Of a DNA stretch of 64,000 bases, positions 22,350-34,297 are shown one piece after another (the stretch's first letter is position 1; every line of letters begins with the position of its first letter). The notes below the pieces were generated by a model that saw only the letters and a list, made by a program, of their open reading frames with translations, did not search any database and was not told the DNA's origin. Origin of the DNA: Orobanche coerulescens (Eukaryota; Streptophyta; Magnoliopsida; Lamiales; Orobanchaceae); assembly GCA_033398695.1 (NCBI GenBank), contig CM065818.1, forward strand, positions 37,534,001 to 37,598,000, in the 5' to 3' direction. A program made the position numbers and the translations under genes.

Positions 22350-23123
22350 ATAATTTGTTGCAAATTCTATAAAAAAAAACCTTAAAAGATATTATATATG
22401 TTAGCAACCAACGACTCAAAAAAATGCATATGCAAGCCATGATAGCGTGGATGTTACACATACATAATTGAAGTAAAATTTTACCTCTTAAATTTTATGA
22501 TATAGTCAACTTGCACTATAACAAGTAATATTATTAGTTGATTCCTTTTGGCCATGTATTAATTAACACAGACTCTGATGGGGAATTTAATAAATAATAC
22601 ACATAAGTGAACACCATAATTTAACAACATTAAAATATTACCTTTTAAATAATAGTCATGTAGATGGAAAAGTCTTATAATAATAAATAATATTTAGTTT
22701 TTGTTATCATTTGAAGTTTTAAACTAGTGAACACATGAATAACACATCTAATATGGAGGAAGATCTTAACATCGATGTGTATACCAATTTTTTCATAATT
22801 TATACCAAGGCCAATTTGATTTTAATTACAAAAAAATAAATCAATTTTAATCACTTAGTTATTTTTTCTTAAAGTTTTTAATTTCTCGTCCTAGCATGCA
22901 AGAAAATATATCACCCATATATTCATACATGTCATATATTCCGAACAGTAAAACCATGAATAAACAAGGATAAATAAATTATTAAATTATCATAGTTTTT
23001 GTCCTCGAATTGAATTGAGTAAATCTTCGGCTAGATATCTCCCATTGGATTAATCATCCCATCACTCCACCCCAACTGGGCATGGATTTCCAAGATTATA
23101 GTTCTCCTTTTATGCAAAATTAA
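22350..23123 (-). other. AT-rich leader of the minus-strand copia (probable)
   Basis: There is no coding frame. It lies between the copia gag start and the MULE insertion point. The same AT-rich character resumes at 50279 after the MULE, leading to a minus-strand PBS and LTR at 52677-53927. Assignment to one element is inference from orientation and continuity. CAAAATTAA (23115-23123) is the left MULE target duplication. Confidence 0.55.
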
Positions 23124-23340
23124 GGCTAAAATGCTCTTGGGGTCCCTTAATTTAATTTCAGATAACAATTTAGTCCTTTATCTTTTTTTTGTCCCAACTA
23201 AGTCCTTTATCTTTCCAATTTTAAGCAAAGTTATCCTTTTCCGTTGGTCTCCGTTAACTGTTGTCCAGGTGGCTGTTAATTTGCTGACTATTATCTTCTT
23301 CATTTAAACCCCAATCTTTTTTTTGGGTACCTCCTCTTGA
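23124..23340 (+). repeat. MULE left terminal inverted repeat
   Basis: It includes TTTAGTCCTTTATC, CCCAACTAAGTCCTTTATC, CTGTTGTCCAGGTGGCTGTT and GGGTACCTCC, all mirrored in 50055-50269. Confidence 0.92.
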
Positions 23341-23363
23341 AAAGAGTAATCGAAGCACCATAC

Positions 23364-23434
23364 CTTTGCTTTGTGAAACTGCAGCATCAGAGGACGAAGG
23401 AGCGATAACAATAGGTGCAACTCCGAAGGCTTTT
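23364..23434 (-). pseudogene. exon-like fragment in MULE, unidentified
   Basis: On the minus strand ATGCAG precedes an open 71-bp block (KAFGVAPIVIAPSSSDAAVS in one frame) followed by GTATGG. Splice-site boundaries and codon-like composition suggest a captured exon. I do not recognise the protein. Confidence 0.45.
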
Positions 23435-23799
23435 CTGCATTAACAAAAGATAATGTAACATAAAAATGATCTTGCAACGCATAGTTCGAGTCGTGAGCTT
23501 AATCATTTTAATGACAAAATAATGGTCCTCAAGCTCCTTCCTAGTGCCAGTATACACATGTATAAGGGTATAAGCATAAAACCAAAACCTAAGAGAACTA
23601 GCTGCATTATATTATATTGTGTGGAATAAATAGAGCATTTTTTTAAAGGAAGGAAACATAACATAACATTTTCTTCCACATGGAGTATTGAACTCGTGAT
23701 GTCAGCAGAGATACATAAATTTTATGTTCCAACTGTTGCATCTCAATCTTTTCCAGCAAGCATTAAGTTAATCTTCATCGTGGAGGAAAAAAAATTTAC

Positions 23800-23930
23800 C
23801 TGGAAGGAAGACTTTACTTAACAGAGAGATATTTTCTCCAATATGGCAAAGTTGGCTTGTGAGCAGCTTTCTTCGTACCACCTTTATAAGCCCTAACCAT
23901 GAACTCCTCACTCCTTTCCCTTTAAAATTC
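23800..23930 (-). pseudogene. second exon-like fragment in MULE, unidentified
   Basis: A minus-strand open stretch (VVRRKLLTSQLCHIGENISL) ends at CCAG followed by GTAAAT at 23799. An overlapping frame reads MVRAYKGGTKKAAHK then stops. Which frame was used is unclear; no family is recognised. Confidence 0.35.
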
Positions 23931-24258
23931 ATTTTTTTCACGTGTGAGTCTTCTTCCCCAAAAAGTTTAGTGGCTACACAGCATACACGACATATTCCAG
24001 ACTAGGGTAGATCATAGGGGTACATGGAAAGAGAAGAAGTAAGTGCAAAAAGAAAGTTGAGACAAGAAAACTCCAAATTTTATCATCTTACTTCTGGTCA
24101 AAGTATGATAGCCACCTAAGATAGGCAGCTGCAAGATAAACATTAAGAAAAAGGTTTATAGAGAAGGCTCGAGTCGTCAACCAATTGATAGGCTCTGTAA
24201 TCCAACTCCCTGGACGAAAGGCCTGTAATATCCAGAACTTCTACTACCATTGGTTAAT

Positions 24259-24316
24259 ATTATTTTATCTGAGTTATATTGTACATCGTGGAATCTGTAC
24301 AATATAGATAAAATAA
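24259..24316 (+). repeat. hairpin at the start of the LARD LTR
   Basis: Arms TTATTTTATCT plus TATATTGTACA pair with TGTACAATATA plus AGATAAAATAA around a 10-base loop, with a small bulge on one side. In the LTR at 59850 the arm reads TTATTTTATCC against GGATAAAATAA, so one pair changed on both sides. A second stem (AATTGTCG/CGACAATT) lies at 24348-24371 and is also conserved there. Confidence 0.7.
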
Positions 24317-24455
24317 ATGAAGGACTGAGATGTCAGTATCGGTATAATTGTCGTACTTGGTCGACAATTGTATTAGAGGATATAGTGCGTCATGTATACG
24401 TATCCAGTATGTCGAGACGGACGAGAAAAGTTGGAAATGGCTAAGTGTAACATTA

Positions 24456-24965
24456 TTAGCGCACGCTAATAATCACGAGCAGCGCACGCTATTGTGCAGG
24501 TTTAGCGCACGGTACGGACATAACTTAGCGCACGCTAGTGCAGAATAGATCATAAGGAATCTATGTGTGGACCAGGCCACTTTCGGCGCATGTTCTGAGT
24601 AGTCAACTGATGTTTGTCGTAAAGCATTAGCGCACGCTAATGCCTGTTGTTAGCACACGCTAATATCAGTCGGTCAACAAGGAATCTTGGCTTTATTGGT
24701 TGCTTTCGGCATATGGGGTCACGAGCATATTCGGGGTAGGTGCAGACTGTAGCAAGTCAACTACAATTAGCGCACGCTAAGATACAAGATTTTGCGTGCG
24801 CTAGACAGTGTAGTTTACGTACGTTATTGCATGGGCATTACGTACGTAAGCTGATGTGCGGAGCAAGTCAGTAGCCTATGGACCGCGATAGTGCACACTA
24901 ACGAAAGAGAGTTAGCGCACGCTAAGCATGTAACGTACGTTAAATGAGGACGTTAGCGTACGTTA
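24456..24965. promoter_or_regulatory. array of 14 palindromes (TAGCGCACGCTA type) in groups 4-2-4-4
   Basis: Starts of 12-bp units: 24457, 24480, 24503, 24526; 24628, 24651; 24768, 24792, 24815, 24838; 24889, 24913, 24931, 24954. Spacings are 23-23-23; 23; 24-23-23; 24-18-23. Cores are GCGCACGC, or CGTACG in units 9, 10, 13 and 14. The last group ends 12 bp before the TATA-like box. Equivalent arrays lie at 30517-31026 (LTR2) and 42484-42993 (LTR3), with some CpGs changed to TpG or CpA. Confidence 0.9.
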
Positions 24966-24976
24966 ATAATATACAG

Positions 24977-24986
24977 TATATATATG
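24977..24986 (+). promoter_or_regulatory. TATA box of LARD LTR1
   Basis: TATATATATG lies just after the palindrome array and before GTGTAGTTGGGCATTATCC. The same arrangement occurs in the LTR at 59850 (TATATATATA near 60650). Confidence 0.55.
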
Positions 24987-25680
24987 TGTAGTTGGGCATT
25001 ATCCTTCATTCTATTCATTTCCTTCCTTGCAATCGAGAGAGAGTTTTTAGAGAGAGGTTTGTGGTTCCAAACACTGAGAGATGATGATCTTTAACAAAGA
25101 TTAAGCTGAAGAACATGGATTAAAGTCTTGTTCTTGAAATTATTGATGATTCTTGGAATGAAGTTGATTGTTCTCCTTCATGGTTCGTCTATACAAGGTA
25201 ATAGTTCTTCACTTTTGGATTTCGTTTTGGATTGGAGATTTACGTTCTTGAGTTGATGAATATCATATAAACAAGTTAATAAGTATGATTAGGAGATGGA
25301 TTACCGGATTATGATGATGTTGTTATTGATATATGGATATTGATGTGATTCGTATGGTTTGAATTGTGTTGTCCGTATTCTTGAGATAAATTGTTTAAAT
25401 CTTCTCCTCAGTTTCGAATGTTCATGTTATTGTTGATAATTACTCCCTGTAATGATAAATCATGGAAGTATTGTTACGTTCTTAAGGTTTCATGATGTTG
25501 ATATTGAGGAAGATGATATATGAATATAGGACTTGGATTATAAGTTGAATGGTTTTTTATATGTTAAAGGATATCGGATATCGTTGTTTTGATAGCTATG
25601 AACATGGTTTAGAATCACTTAGTGTTCTTGATAATCGCCATATGTTGATCGGAATCTGAAAAACATGCATCTGTACAGCA

Positions 25681-25795
25681 TTAGCGCACGCTAAGCTTAC
25701 TGGATAGCGTGCGCTAACGGGAGCAACTTAGCGCACGCTACGTTGAGTGATTAACGTGCGCTAAGTAGGCAGACTTGAGTGATTAACGTGCGCTA
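25681..25795. promoter_or_regulatory. second palindrome group of LARD LTR1
   Basis: Twelve-bp units start at 25682, 25705, 25729 and 25752 (23-24-23), about 0.7 kb after the TATA box, so probably inside the transcript or first intron. A fifth at 25784 comes from the 32-bp duplication. Equivalents: 31741-31824, 43709-43793 and 61440-61522. Confidence 0.85.
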
Positions 25796-26579
25796 AGTAG
25801 GCAGACAATGCAGTACATCGTATTATGATTATGAATTCGTGCTGGTTCGAGTTGGATTGTACAGTCTATGTTTAACTGAGATGTCGTAGAACCGTTGAGT
25901 TTGTGGATTGGTTATATCGATTATTGATTGTTATCGAATGTGTGTTAAATCGATTATTGTAATAAGTCGAGATTATTGATCAGTGATTAGAACCGTATGT
26001 TGCGGTCGTGTTCGGGTATGTTCGTGAATTGTATAGGGTCAGGGCCGAGGAGCTCGTAGACGAAGGCAATGAGCAGCTTCATCATCGTCGTATCGGTATC
26101 GAGGCAATTTATTACTTGCTCAGTTATAATTTTTAATGAATGGTTTCAGTTTCATTTCGTTTATAAATCATATAGCAATGATTATATGTTGTCTTTTCGA
26201 TTCTGGAAGTTAAATCGTACTGTATATGGTTTATTTCGGTTATTGGCATATTCGGGTATCGAGGTTACATTATGGTAAAGACGAGGATATGAGTATCTAT
26301 AGTCCATGGTACGTATGGATCGCCGAGTATCGAGGATAATCGCCGGTGATGATTTGACATTGAGATTTCTCCTGAAGGATTCGGGATAGTATCTTAGTTT
26401 GATTCGGTTTAGTACGGATGATGTTGATCGTGCAGGTTGTCATTTATGTTGTCGAACATGAGGTCGTCCTAGTTTTTTATCATAGTGTCGTTTCATATTT
26501 TGATTCATATGTTGTTCATGTTGATGAACATATTAATTTGCATATGTGTATGCATAATTGCATTGTTTATGTTGTAAAT

Positions 26580-26918
26580 GATCCGAAGGGATCATGAGGA
26601 TCTATGCTGAGGGTGCTGGATCGGATGTCCACCATGCGTTGGTTCGACGGGATCATCATGGGGATCTATGCTGAAGGCGCTGGATCGTTGGACAGGTTTT
26701 CCACCATGCGTTGGTTCGACGGGATCATCATGGGGATCTATGCTGAGGCGCTGGATCGTTGGATTACCAGTATTGTGTTGATGGAATCTTGTGAATTCGC
26801 ATCATTGATTTTGTCATGTGTTGTTGTTCATATGTGTATTGTTGGTTATCCACCTTATGATGATCTGATAGGATCATCAAGGGGATCTATGCTGAGGGCG
26901 CTGGATCGTCGGATTTCC
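26580..26918 (+). repeat. LARD LTR tandem repeat (GGATCTATGCTGA units)
   Basis: Units of about 60-75 bp with GGGATCATCATGGGGATC, TATGCTGA.GGCGCTGGATCG and TCCACCATGCGTTGG occur three times in a row. A fourth copy follows after a unique stretch. Equivalents lie at 35081-35418, 48262-48600 and 62270-62515. Short open frames across it are by-products of the repeat. Confidence 0.85.
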
Positions 26919-27819
26919 ACTGAGTATACATCATTGTTATAGTTGTGATCATATTGATGTGGTCATATGAGTATGCATGTGTAGGTCTTGTTTTAGGACT
27001 GTGCCCGTATGTTGCATTGATCTGATCTGGGATTAGACTGATATGATTGTCGTGGTATTGTGCATCCCGAGGTATGTTCCGTATTTCCCTTGGTATTTGT
27101 CTTTGATGGACAATCAGTTTTTGTGTTGAGACTTGATAATGTCACCCGACAAATTTGGGTTGGATAGAGTTAGTGGATTTTCGTAACAGTGAGTTGTGAT
27201 GACGTTTCGAGGATTTTGAGGTATTGTGTGAGACACAGTACGAGATGTGAATTTTGGAAGAGTTATAACGATAAGATTACATTGGTCGTATTCTTATTTT
27301 GTATTCTCATTGGTATGTAATTATTAATGTGATGTGACGGTTATCATCATTGGATATTATGGCTGACCCCGTCGTGGGCTTTATTTTTAGGTTCTTTGGA
27401 TATCGAGCTTGTAGCGGTCATGAAGAGATAAGCTTCCCGGAGGATACTGGCTAGAGCATGTTTTTGTATTGAGTTCCTGATCAGTTGTTGTATTCTGCTG
27501 CTAGAGTACTTTTAAATATTGTCTTTTCCTCTGCGTGAGTATTTTGAAACGATCTTTCGTTTCTGGTAACTTGAGTTACTTTGGAAATCGTTTTCTGAAC
27601 TATTGAGTTTCGGCCGTTTGGCCTCGCCCTTTTTAAAACGAGATTTTATGACGGTTTTGCTAAATATATTTTATATAGTCTTCTAATGTTTTAAAGATAG
27701 TACCGTCATTGGCCTCGTGGGCATTTGTAAATGTTTGCGAAAATCTCTTTTAGCCTTGTTGGTTCCATTTCGGGGCCCACGACACTGTAATATTTCCGGT
27801 TAAATCTGGGGGTGTTACA

Positions 27820-30284
27820 GAATATGGTATCGGAGCTTAGGTTGAGAAAACCTAGGCATTTGGGTCGAGTTGGGTCATGTTTTAGTTGCGTCATTTGAGT
27901 TGTCGATTGACTAATACAAGAGTCGTGAGTTCTTGTTGTTCACTCGGGCTTATGGGTTATGTGATTTACCAGTGTAGTATTGGGGTTGTTGTAAACTTTT
28001 CCAAATGGTGTTAACGTGTTTGTTCGGATAGAGCCGTGTTGTGTTCTCGAGTTGAACTGAGTTTGCAAAATGTGTGTTTTGAAAATATCTGTGTCGAGTA
28101 TTTTCTAGAGTCGAGACATGTGCCAGTATCACGGGGAATCGTTGACTTCACGATCTGTAAGTATTTGGATTTTTGAATTTCATTGAGATTTATTGCCGTT
28201 CTAAGTTGACATGCATTGAGATTCAGCAGGATATTATACGTTACAGTATGAGGTGATAGAATTGGGACAGATTGATGATTTGAGAAACTATGATTTTGGA
28301 AATAAGTATATCAGTTAGATTTCGGAACGGAATTGTGCATTTGGGAGAAATGTTGTGCATGGTTTAGAAGAACATGTAGTCATGTTAGTTCATTTTGTGA
28401 CATATGGAGCTGTTTTCGAGCATTTGAAAATGATACTTTTCAAAATAAATGTTTTACGGAAAATGATTTTTGGGCCGAGACCCAATTGATTTTGAAATAG
28501 ATTTATAACTCAGGACTTGAGGTCCAGAAGGGTTTTCTACTTTTTAAACTTCTTGTAATGCGGAATGAGATACGGGCTGAGACCCTAATATTTCAAAAGG
28601 CTTTTTCTTGTTGTCTAAAACTCCCAAGATTTGTAAAACACTTTACCAATCATTTACCTATGTTATTTCCGCCTTTCGAGGCTTTGTTTTACTTGTTCAA
28701 ATGGAACTTCTCGGGAAGTGTTTCGCTGTGTTTGATTTATTGATTTGTTTCAATGTTTTGTCATATCATATTTGAGGTGATCCAGGATGGATTAAGGATT
28801 GATGTTGCGAGTAGTATGTGGAGGAGGAGTTTTTATCAGAGTCTATATATTGAAATTTTGGAATTATATCGTGTAGTTTTCTGATAGAATATCAGTGGAA
28901 TTTGTGACGAGCCGGATTGGTATACAGGAATATGGATGTGGTCAATCATTTGCATAGTTTTCATTTTAAAACTTTGAAATCGTATGGATTCGAAGGAAAA
29001 CTGTTATCGAATACTTGGCACCAGCGAGCCGATTTAATTTTTCGAAAACTGATTTTGTGGTCTTACCAAAATTTATGTTTTTGAGTTTTGAAATTTTTGA
29101 AAGAACTTTCGAAAATTTGTCTTCTTGACGAGATATATGATTTCAAACTGGTTTTAAAAATATGATCGGTATACATACGCATTTAGTGCATAGTGCATAA
29201 CATTTTGGAGTTTTGAACGTGACTCACGAACTGGATAATACATGAGTATGGAGCGATGAATAGAGATTCGAAATTTAGTATGCTAGTTTGGTTATCCAGA
29301 GATGATCGGTTGGTCGATCAGATAAGAGAAATACGCTGCGTGTTGTAGATCCATGCACAGGATGTAATTTTGGAACTTTGGATTTCATGAAATCGGGACA
29401 TATGTGCTATGTGATTCCATTGGTATGGTAGTAGTGTGATTTTTTACCATAATGATTTTTGAAGGATTTCTTTGTAAGTGTAGGTTTGGGGATGGTAACC
29501 CCATGCTGGTTGTTTTGAGTAATGATTGGTCGTTCCCAGTCCATGTATGATTGGATATGTTCGACGAATTGTGATTGGTTGTTCATATGCCGAGGGGTAT
29601 GTTCACCAACACGATATGTTTATTGATATCCACCGTATGTGATTGGTGTGTCGATTTGAGAATTTTGCTCTTTCGTGTATCTATCTCTGTGGTTATGTGT
29701 TCATCGTGTTGGAACTTATCGTGTGAGGGTATTCTCGGATATTGTTGGTTATTCGTTGGTAATATTGAGTTATCATGTTGATGGTATTCTCAGTTGTGTT
29801 TTAACCTTTGGATTGCTCGTATTAGAGTTTATCATGTCGATGATATTCTCGGTTGATTTATTGGTTGATCATTGCTGGTGATCATCTGAGCGTTCGGATG
29901 TTGTGTCGAGGTTTCGGGATCTGTTGTCATTGTTTTGGACAGTTGTTTCACAAATGTATCGTGTATTATTGGTTTTATCGGAATTAGGACTTGATTGTGT
30001 TATCAGGCAGACAGGACTGGACACGGATAAATTATTTCATCCGAAGATGATATATTTTTGTTGAGACTCATGGAATGTGATTGTAAGCGGATTGAGACTG
30101 TACAGTGAAGCCACTTGCTAGTATCTCAAGAGATCGTCGACTTCGCGCTATTTTGGTTCTTCGGTAATAATGATGATTGATCATTGTCGTGATGGTTTCG
30201 GAATATTTTGGTTGAACGGTTTGCTTGTTTTTCTATGATGGATTGCAAGTTTCGAGGACGAAACTTATTTTAGGTGGTGTAGTA
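27820..30284 (+). other. LARD internal region 1, non-coding
   Basis: This is 2465 bp between PBS and PPT. No frame longer than about 70 codons and no gag or pol similarity is seen on either strand. The 3' end GACGAAACTTATTTTAGG then TGGTGTAGTA (30256-30284) resembles the PPT context of the gag-only element at 14594-14620. Confidence 0.88.
27825..27836 (+). other. PBS of LARD copy 1
   Basis: TGGTATCGGAGC, five bases after the LTR end, differs by one base from the initiator tRNA-Met complement. The same variant is at 36323-36334. Confidence 0.9.
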
Positions 30285-31828
30285 TGTAATATCCGGAACT
30301 TCTACTACCGTTGTTTAATATTATTTTATCCGAGTTATATTGTACAGCGTGGAATCTGTACAGTATAGATAAAATAAATGAAGGACTAAGATGTCAGTAT
30401 CGGTATAATTGTCATACTTGGTCGACAATTGTGTTAGAGGATATAGTGCGTCATGTATACGTATCCAGTATGTCGAGACGGACGAAAAAAGTTGGAAATG
30501 GCTAAGTGTAACATTATTAGCGCACGCTAATAATCACGAGTAGTGCACGCTATCGTGCAGGTTTAGCGCATGGTACAGACATAACTTAGCGCACGCTAGT
30601 GCAGAACAGATCAGAAGGAATCTATGTGTGGACCAGGCCACTTTCGGCGCATGTTCTGAGTAGTCAACTGATGTTTGTCGTAAAGAATTAGCGCACCCTA
30701 ATGCCTGTTGTTAGCGCACGCTAATATCAGTCGGTCAATAGGGAATCTTGGCTTTATTGGTTGCTTTCGGCATGTGGGGTCACGAGCCTATTCGGGGTAG
30801 GTGCAGACTGTAGCAAGTCAACTACAATTAGCGCACGCTAAGATACAAGATTTTGCGTGCGCTAGACAGTGTAGTTTACGTACGTTATTGCATGGGCATT
30901 ACGTACGTAAGCTGATGTGCAGAGCAAGTCAGTAGCCTATGGATCGCGATAGTGCACGCTAACGAAAGAGAGTTAGCGCACGCTAAGCATGTAATGTACG
31001 TTAAATGAGGACGTTAGTGTACGTTAATAATATACAGTATATATATGTGTAGTTGGGCATTATCCTTCATTACATTCATTTCCTTCCTTGCAACCGAGAG
31101 AGAGTTTTTAGAAAGAAGTTTGAGGTTCCAAACACTGAGAGATGATGATCTTTAACAAAGATTAAGCTGAGGAACATGGATTAAAGTCTTGTTTTTGAAA
31201 TTATTGATGATTCTTGAAATGAAGTTGATTGTTCTCCTTCATGGTTCGTCTATACAAGGTAATAGTTCTTCACTTTTGGATTTCGTTTTGGATTGGAGAT
31301 TTACGTTCTTGAGTTGATGAATATCATATAAACAAGTTAATAAGTATGATTAGGAGATGGATTACCGGATTATGATGATGTTGATATTGATATTGGATAT
31401 TGATGTGATTCGTATGGTTTGAATCGTGTTGTCCGTATTCTTGAGATAAGTTGTTTAAATCTTCTCCTCAGTTTCGAATGTTCATGTTATTGTTGATAAT
31501 TACTCCCTGTAATGATAAATCATGGAAGTATTGTTACGTTCTTAAGGTTTCATGATGTTGATATTGAGGAAGATGATATATGAATATAGGACTTGGATTA
31601 TAAGTTGAATGGTTTTTTATATGTTAAAGGATATCGGACTTCGTTGTTTTAATAGCTATGAACATGGTTTAGAATCACTTAGTGTTCTTGATAATCGCCA
31701 TATGTTGATCAGAATCTGAAAAACATGCATCTGTACAGCATTAGCGCACGCTAAGCTTACTGGTAGCGCGCGCTAACGGGAGCAACTTAGCGCACGCTAC
31801 GTTGAGTGATTAACGTGCGCTAAGTAGG

Positions 31829-34297
31829 TGTAACACCCCAAACTAGGCGGATATTACAGTGCCGTGAATCCCCGACTGGGACCCACAAGGCAAATGAAAA
31901 TGATGAATTAAATAATATAATTGTAGTACCGAACTACATTATATTACCAAACACTCCGATGAGGAGTTTAAGTACAACTCACCAGGACAATACCGAATAC
32001 TAGTGTATTTTATATGAAGATAAAATACACCACCCTGAATAAATAAACATTTCAAACGGAATTTGCAGCGGAAAATACAAATGACAGAAATAAGCGAAAT
32101 GATGAAAATGATGAACAAACGGAATGACTGGGGCCCCTACTAGTATCATTGGGACTCGTCGCCGTCAACATGCTCTTCCCGTGCCTTTGCCTTGCCGTGA
32201 CACGAAAACAAAATCCCCCAACGGGTCGATACGTAACAACAAATCCTCAAGGGTTGAAAATACACAAACATGATTTAACAAGTTATGAAATATCCTTAGT
32301 TATGAATTACGTGAAGAGGAGTATCATAGTACGCCCATAGTGTTACGTGCAAGTGTACAAGACGGATGACCGGACACACCCGTCCTTGTACCTAATTAGT
32401 CTCACGGAGGTAATCGTTACCGTGTGCACGGTCCAATGTATCACTCCCAATACATGGCCATCACGTGCCCGACTAAAAATTCCACACATCCGCACCCGCC
32501 ACGCAATATGAACCCGAAGGTCATATGAACAAGAATGACCATAATGAATATCAATGAATAATAATAATCCGACAAAGTCAAGAATGACTCACCGATACGA
32601 AAGTGATAATGAAGTGATTGATAGTTTTCAATGAAATGATTGGAACCGCCGTTCCTCGCTAATGAAATGATTATCCGACAATTACAAGTCTCAAAATGAA
32701 TAATACAATGATGAATGAGTTATGATTATGAATGATCAACAACAAAAGGAATGAATATCCTTTTAACCGAGTAAGAATCAACTTACTCAATACCGATGAA
32801 GAATGTCCGTCCACGAACAACGTCCTAAGTGAAATACCGGTCGCTCGAACAACCTTGAATAACAATAATTACCAACAACCGTTCAATACACGCATCAAAC
32901 CACAAAACACGACTAACCCAAAGGTCGAAACAACGATAATCAAACTCATTGGGGCATTCTAACGAATACGTAACCAACCACACGACTTCGAAAATATCGA
33001 TCCGAATATGTCGAAACCAACACTAAAATGAGTATTTCGAACTAACAAAACGCTTCAATGATATCAATAATCCATTATGAATCCATAATTCATGATTACA
33101 ACAACATCAATCGGAAAATCCCCAATTAACCGAAGTCAACCCCAAGGGTTCTTGAAATAATTCTGAAAATAACCATTAAATCCGTAAGAATATACTTATC
33201 CAAGGTAGATAATCCATATCTAACATATTCCAATGATAATCCAAGCTTACACGAAGAAATCGGAAGGAAAACCCCAAAAATCCGAAATTCTAGATCCAAG
33301 AGATTAATACCTTTGATTCGATGTGATGAAGATGATGAAATGATGATCAATCCGAAAGATGAGCTTGAAGATGATGATTGATGATTACACCTCGAAGAAT
33401 CCTCTCCGAATCGCTCGAAATCGCCCAAAACTACCGAAGGAATGAAATGAGATGAAAAATGACGAACTCTGACTAAACTGTCCAATTTATACTCAGTCCA
33501 GGTTAGCGTGCGCTAGCCCTTGTGCATAGCGTGCGCTAACGAGTAATTTGGGTAGTCCAGTACCCACTGTCCAAACACGGTAGCGCGCGTTACGTACCTT
33601 CTTGTAGCGTGCGCTACGGCCATTTTACTAGCGTGCGCTAATATCCATTGTTAGCGTGCGCTAGCGAAATATTTGACGCCCAGTACTGGAGTCCAGAAAA
33701 CTGTCTGACCTCTGATCTGACCCTGATAGCGTGCGCTACAATCATTGTTTAGCGTGCGCTAATATATCGGTTGCGTACGCTAACAACAACACATAGCGTA
33801 CGCTATGAATTAGCCCGGTGCAGTCCAGTAGCCACTGGACTCAACCTGATCCGTCCCTAGCGCGCGCTACTCCACACATATAGCGTGCGCTACTACAACC
33901 CGTTAGCGCGCGCTACTTACCACTCGTAGCGTGCGCTACAAATATTCTCACTGCACCCAAAGACCTTGGATCGGCCAAGGTAGCCTTAGCGCGCGCTAAA
34001 GCTGAACGGTAGCGTGCGCTACCTATACCCAATTAGCGTACGCTAAAAGGAGTATGTAGCGTGCGCTACACCTCAAGCACAGCTTGCAACGAAAATGACA
34101 ATGATGATAAACACGGCACGAAACTCCAATCAGATTAGTGATGAATGACGATTGATACACGATACAATTACTCTGAATGATAAATACCATGACTGAATAT
34201 GAGTGACAAATGATCAATGATTAATGAGATTACTGAGTATCAATTACTGAATGATAATTACTGAGTGATAATTACTGAATGATAACCGAGTATTACA
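31829..34297 (-). mobile_element. solo gypsy LTR in LARD LTR2
   Basis: TGTAACACCCCAAACTAGGC to CCGAGTATTACA, flanked by perfect GTAGG duplications (31824-31828 and 34298-34302). It is 2469 bp with no internal region. It is related to the LTR at 53928-56344 by its first 150 bases (ACTAGGCGG, GGGACCCAC, GATGAATTAAATAATATAA) and by its AATGATAA-rich end. In minus orientation: palindrome array 34069-33503, then TATAAAT at 33491-33485. Confidence 0.92.
33503..34069. promoter_or_regulatory. array of 18 palindromes TAGCGTGCGCTA, groups of four at 23 bp
   Basis: Unit starts: 33504, 33527; 33581, 33605, 33629, 33652; 33727, 33750, 33771, 33794; 33858, 33881, 33904, 33927; 33987, 34010, 34034, 34057. 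Within groups the spacing is 21-24 bp, mostly 23; groups are 54-75 bp apart. Longer spacers between groups hold their own inverted repeats (AGTCCAGT/ACTGGACT at about 33821-33840; ACCTTGG/CCAAGGT at about 33963-33981). The short spacers differ in sequence. Confidence 0.9.

Larger units (their letters stand above)
24224..27819 (+). repeat. LARD LTR1
   Basis: TGTAATATCC to GGGGGTGTTACA, 3596 bp. Order: terminal hairpins (24259-24316 and 24348-24371), palindrome array (24456-24965), TATA (24977-24986), second palindrome group (25681-25795), tandem repeat (26580-26918). No coding frame. A 32-bp unit (GAGTGATTAACGTGCGCTAA and flank) is duplicated at about 25745-25805 only in this copy. Confidence 0.92.

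Noticed and set aside
26604..26942. 112-codon open frame (and its copies at 35105 and 48369)
   Set aside because: It runs across the LTR tandem repeat, is not conserved as a protein between LTR copies and has no family resemblance.
33503..34069. Regularly spaced short repeats resembling a CRISPR array
   Set aside because: The repeats are only 12 bp, palindromic and variable, the spacers 9-12 bp, there are no cas genes and the context is a plant LTR.
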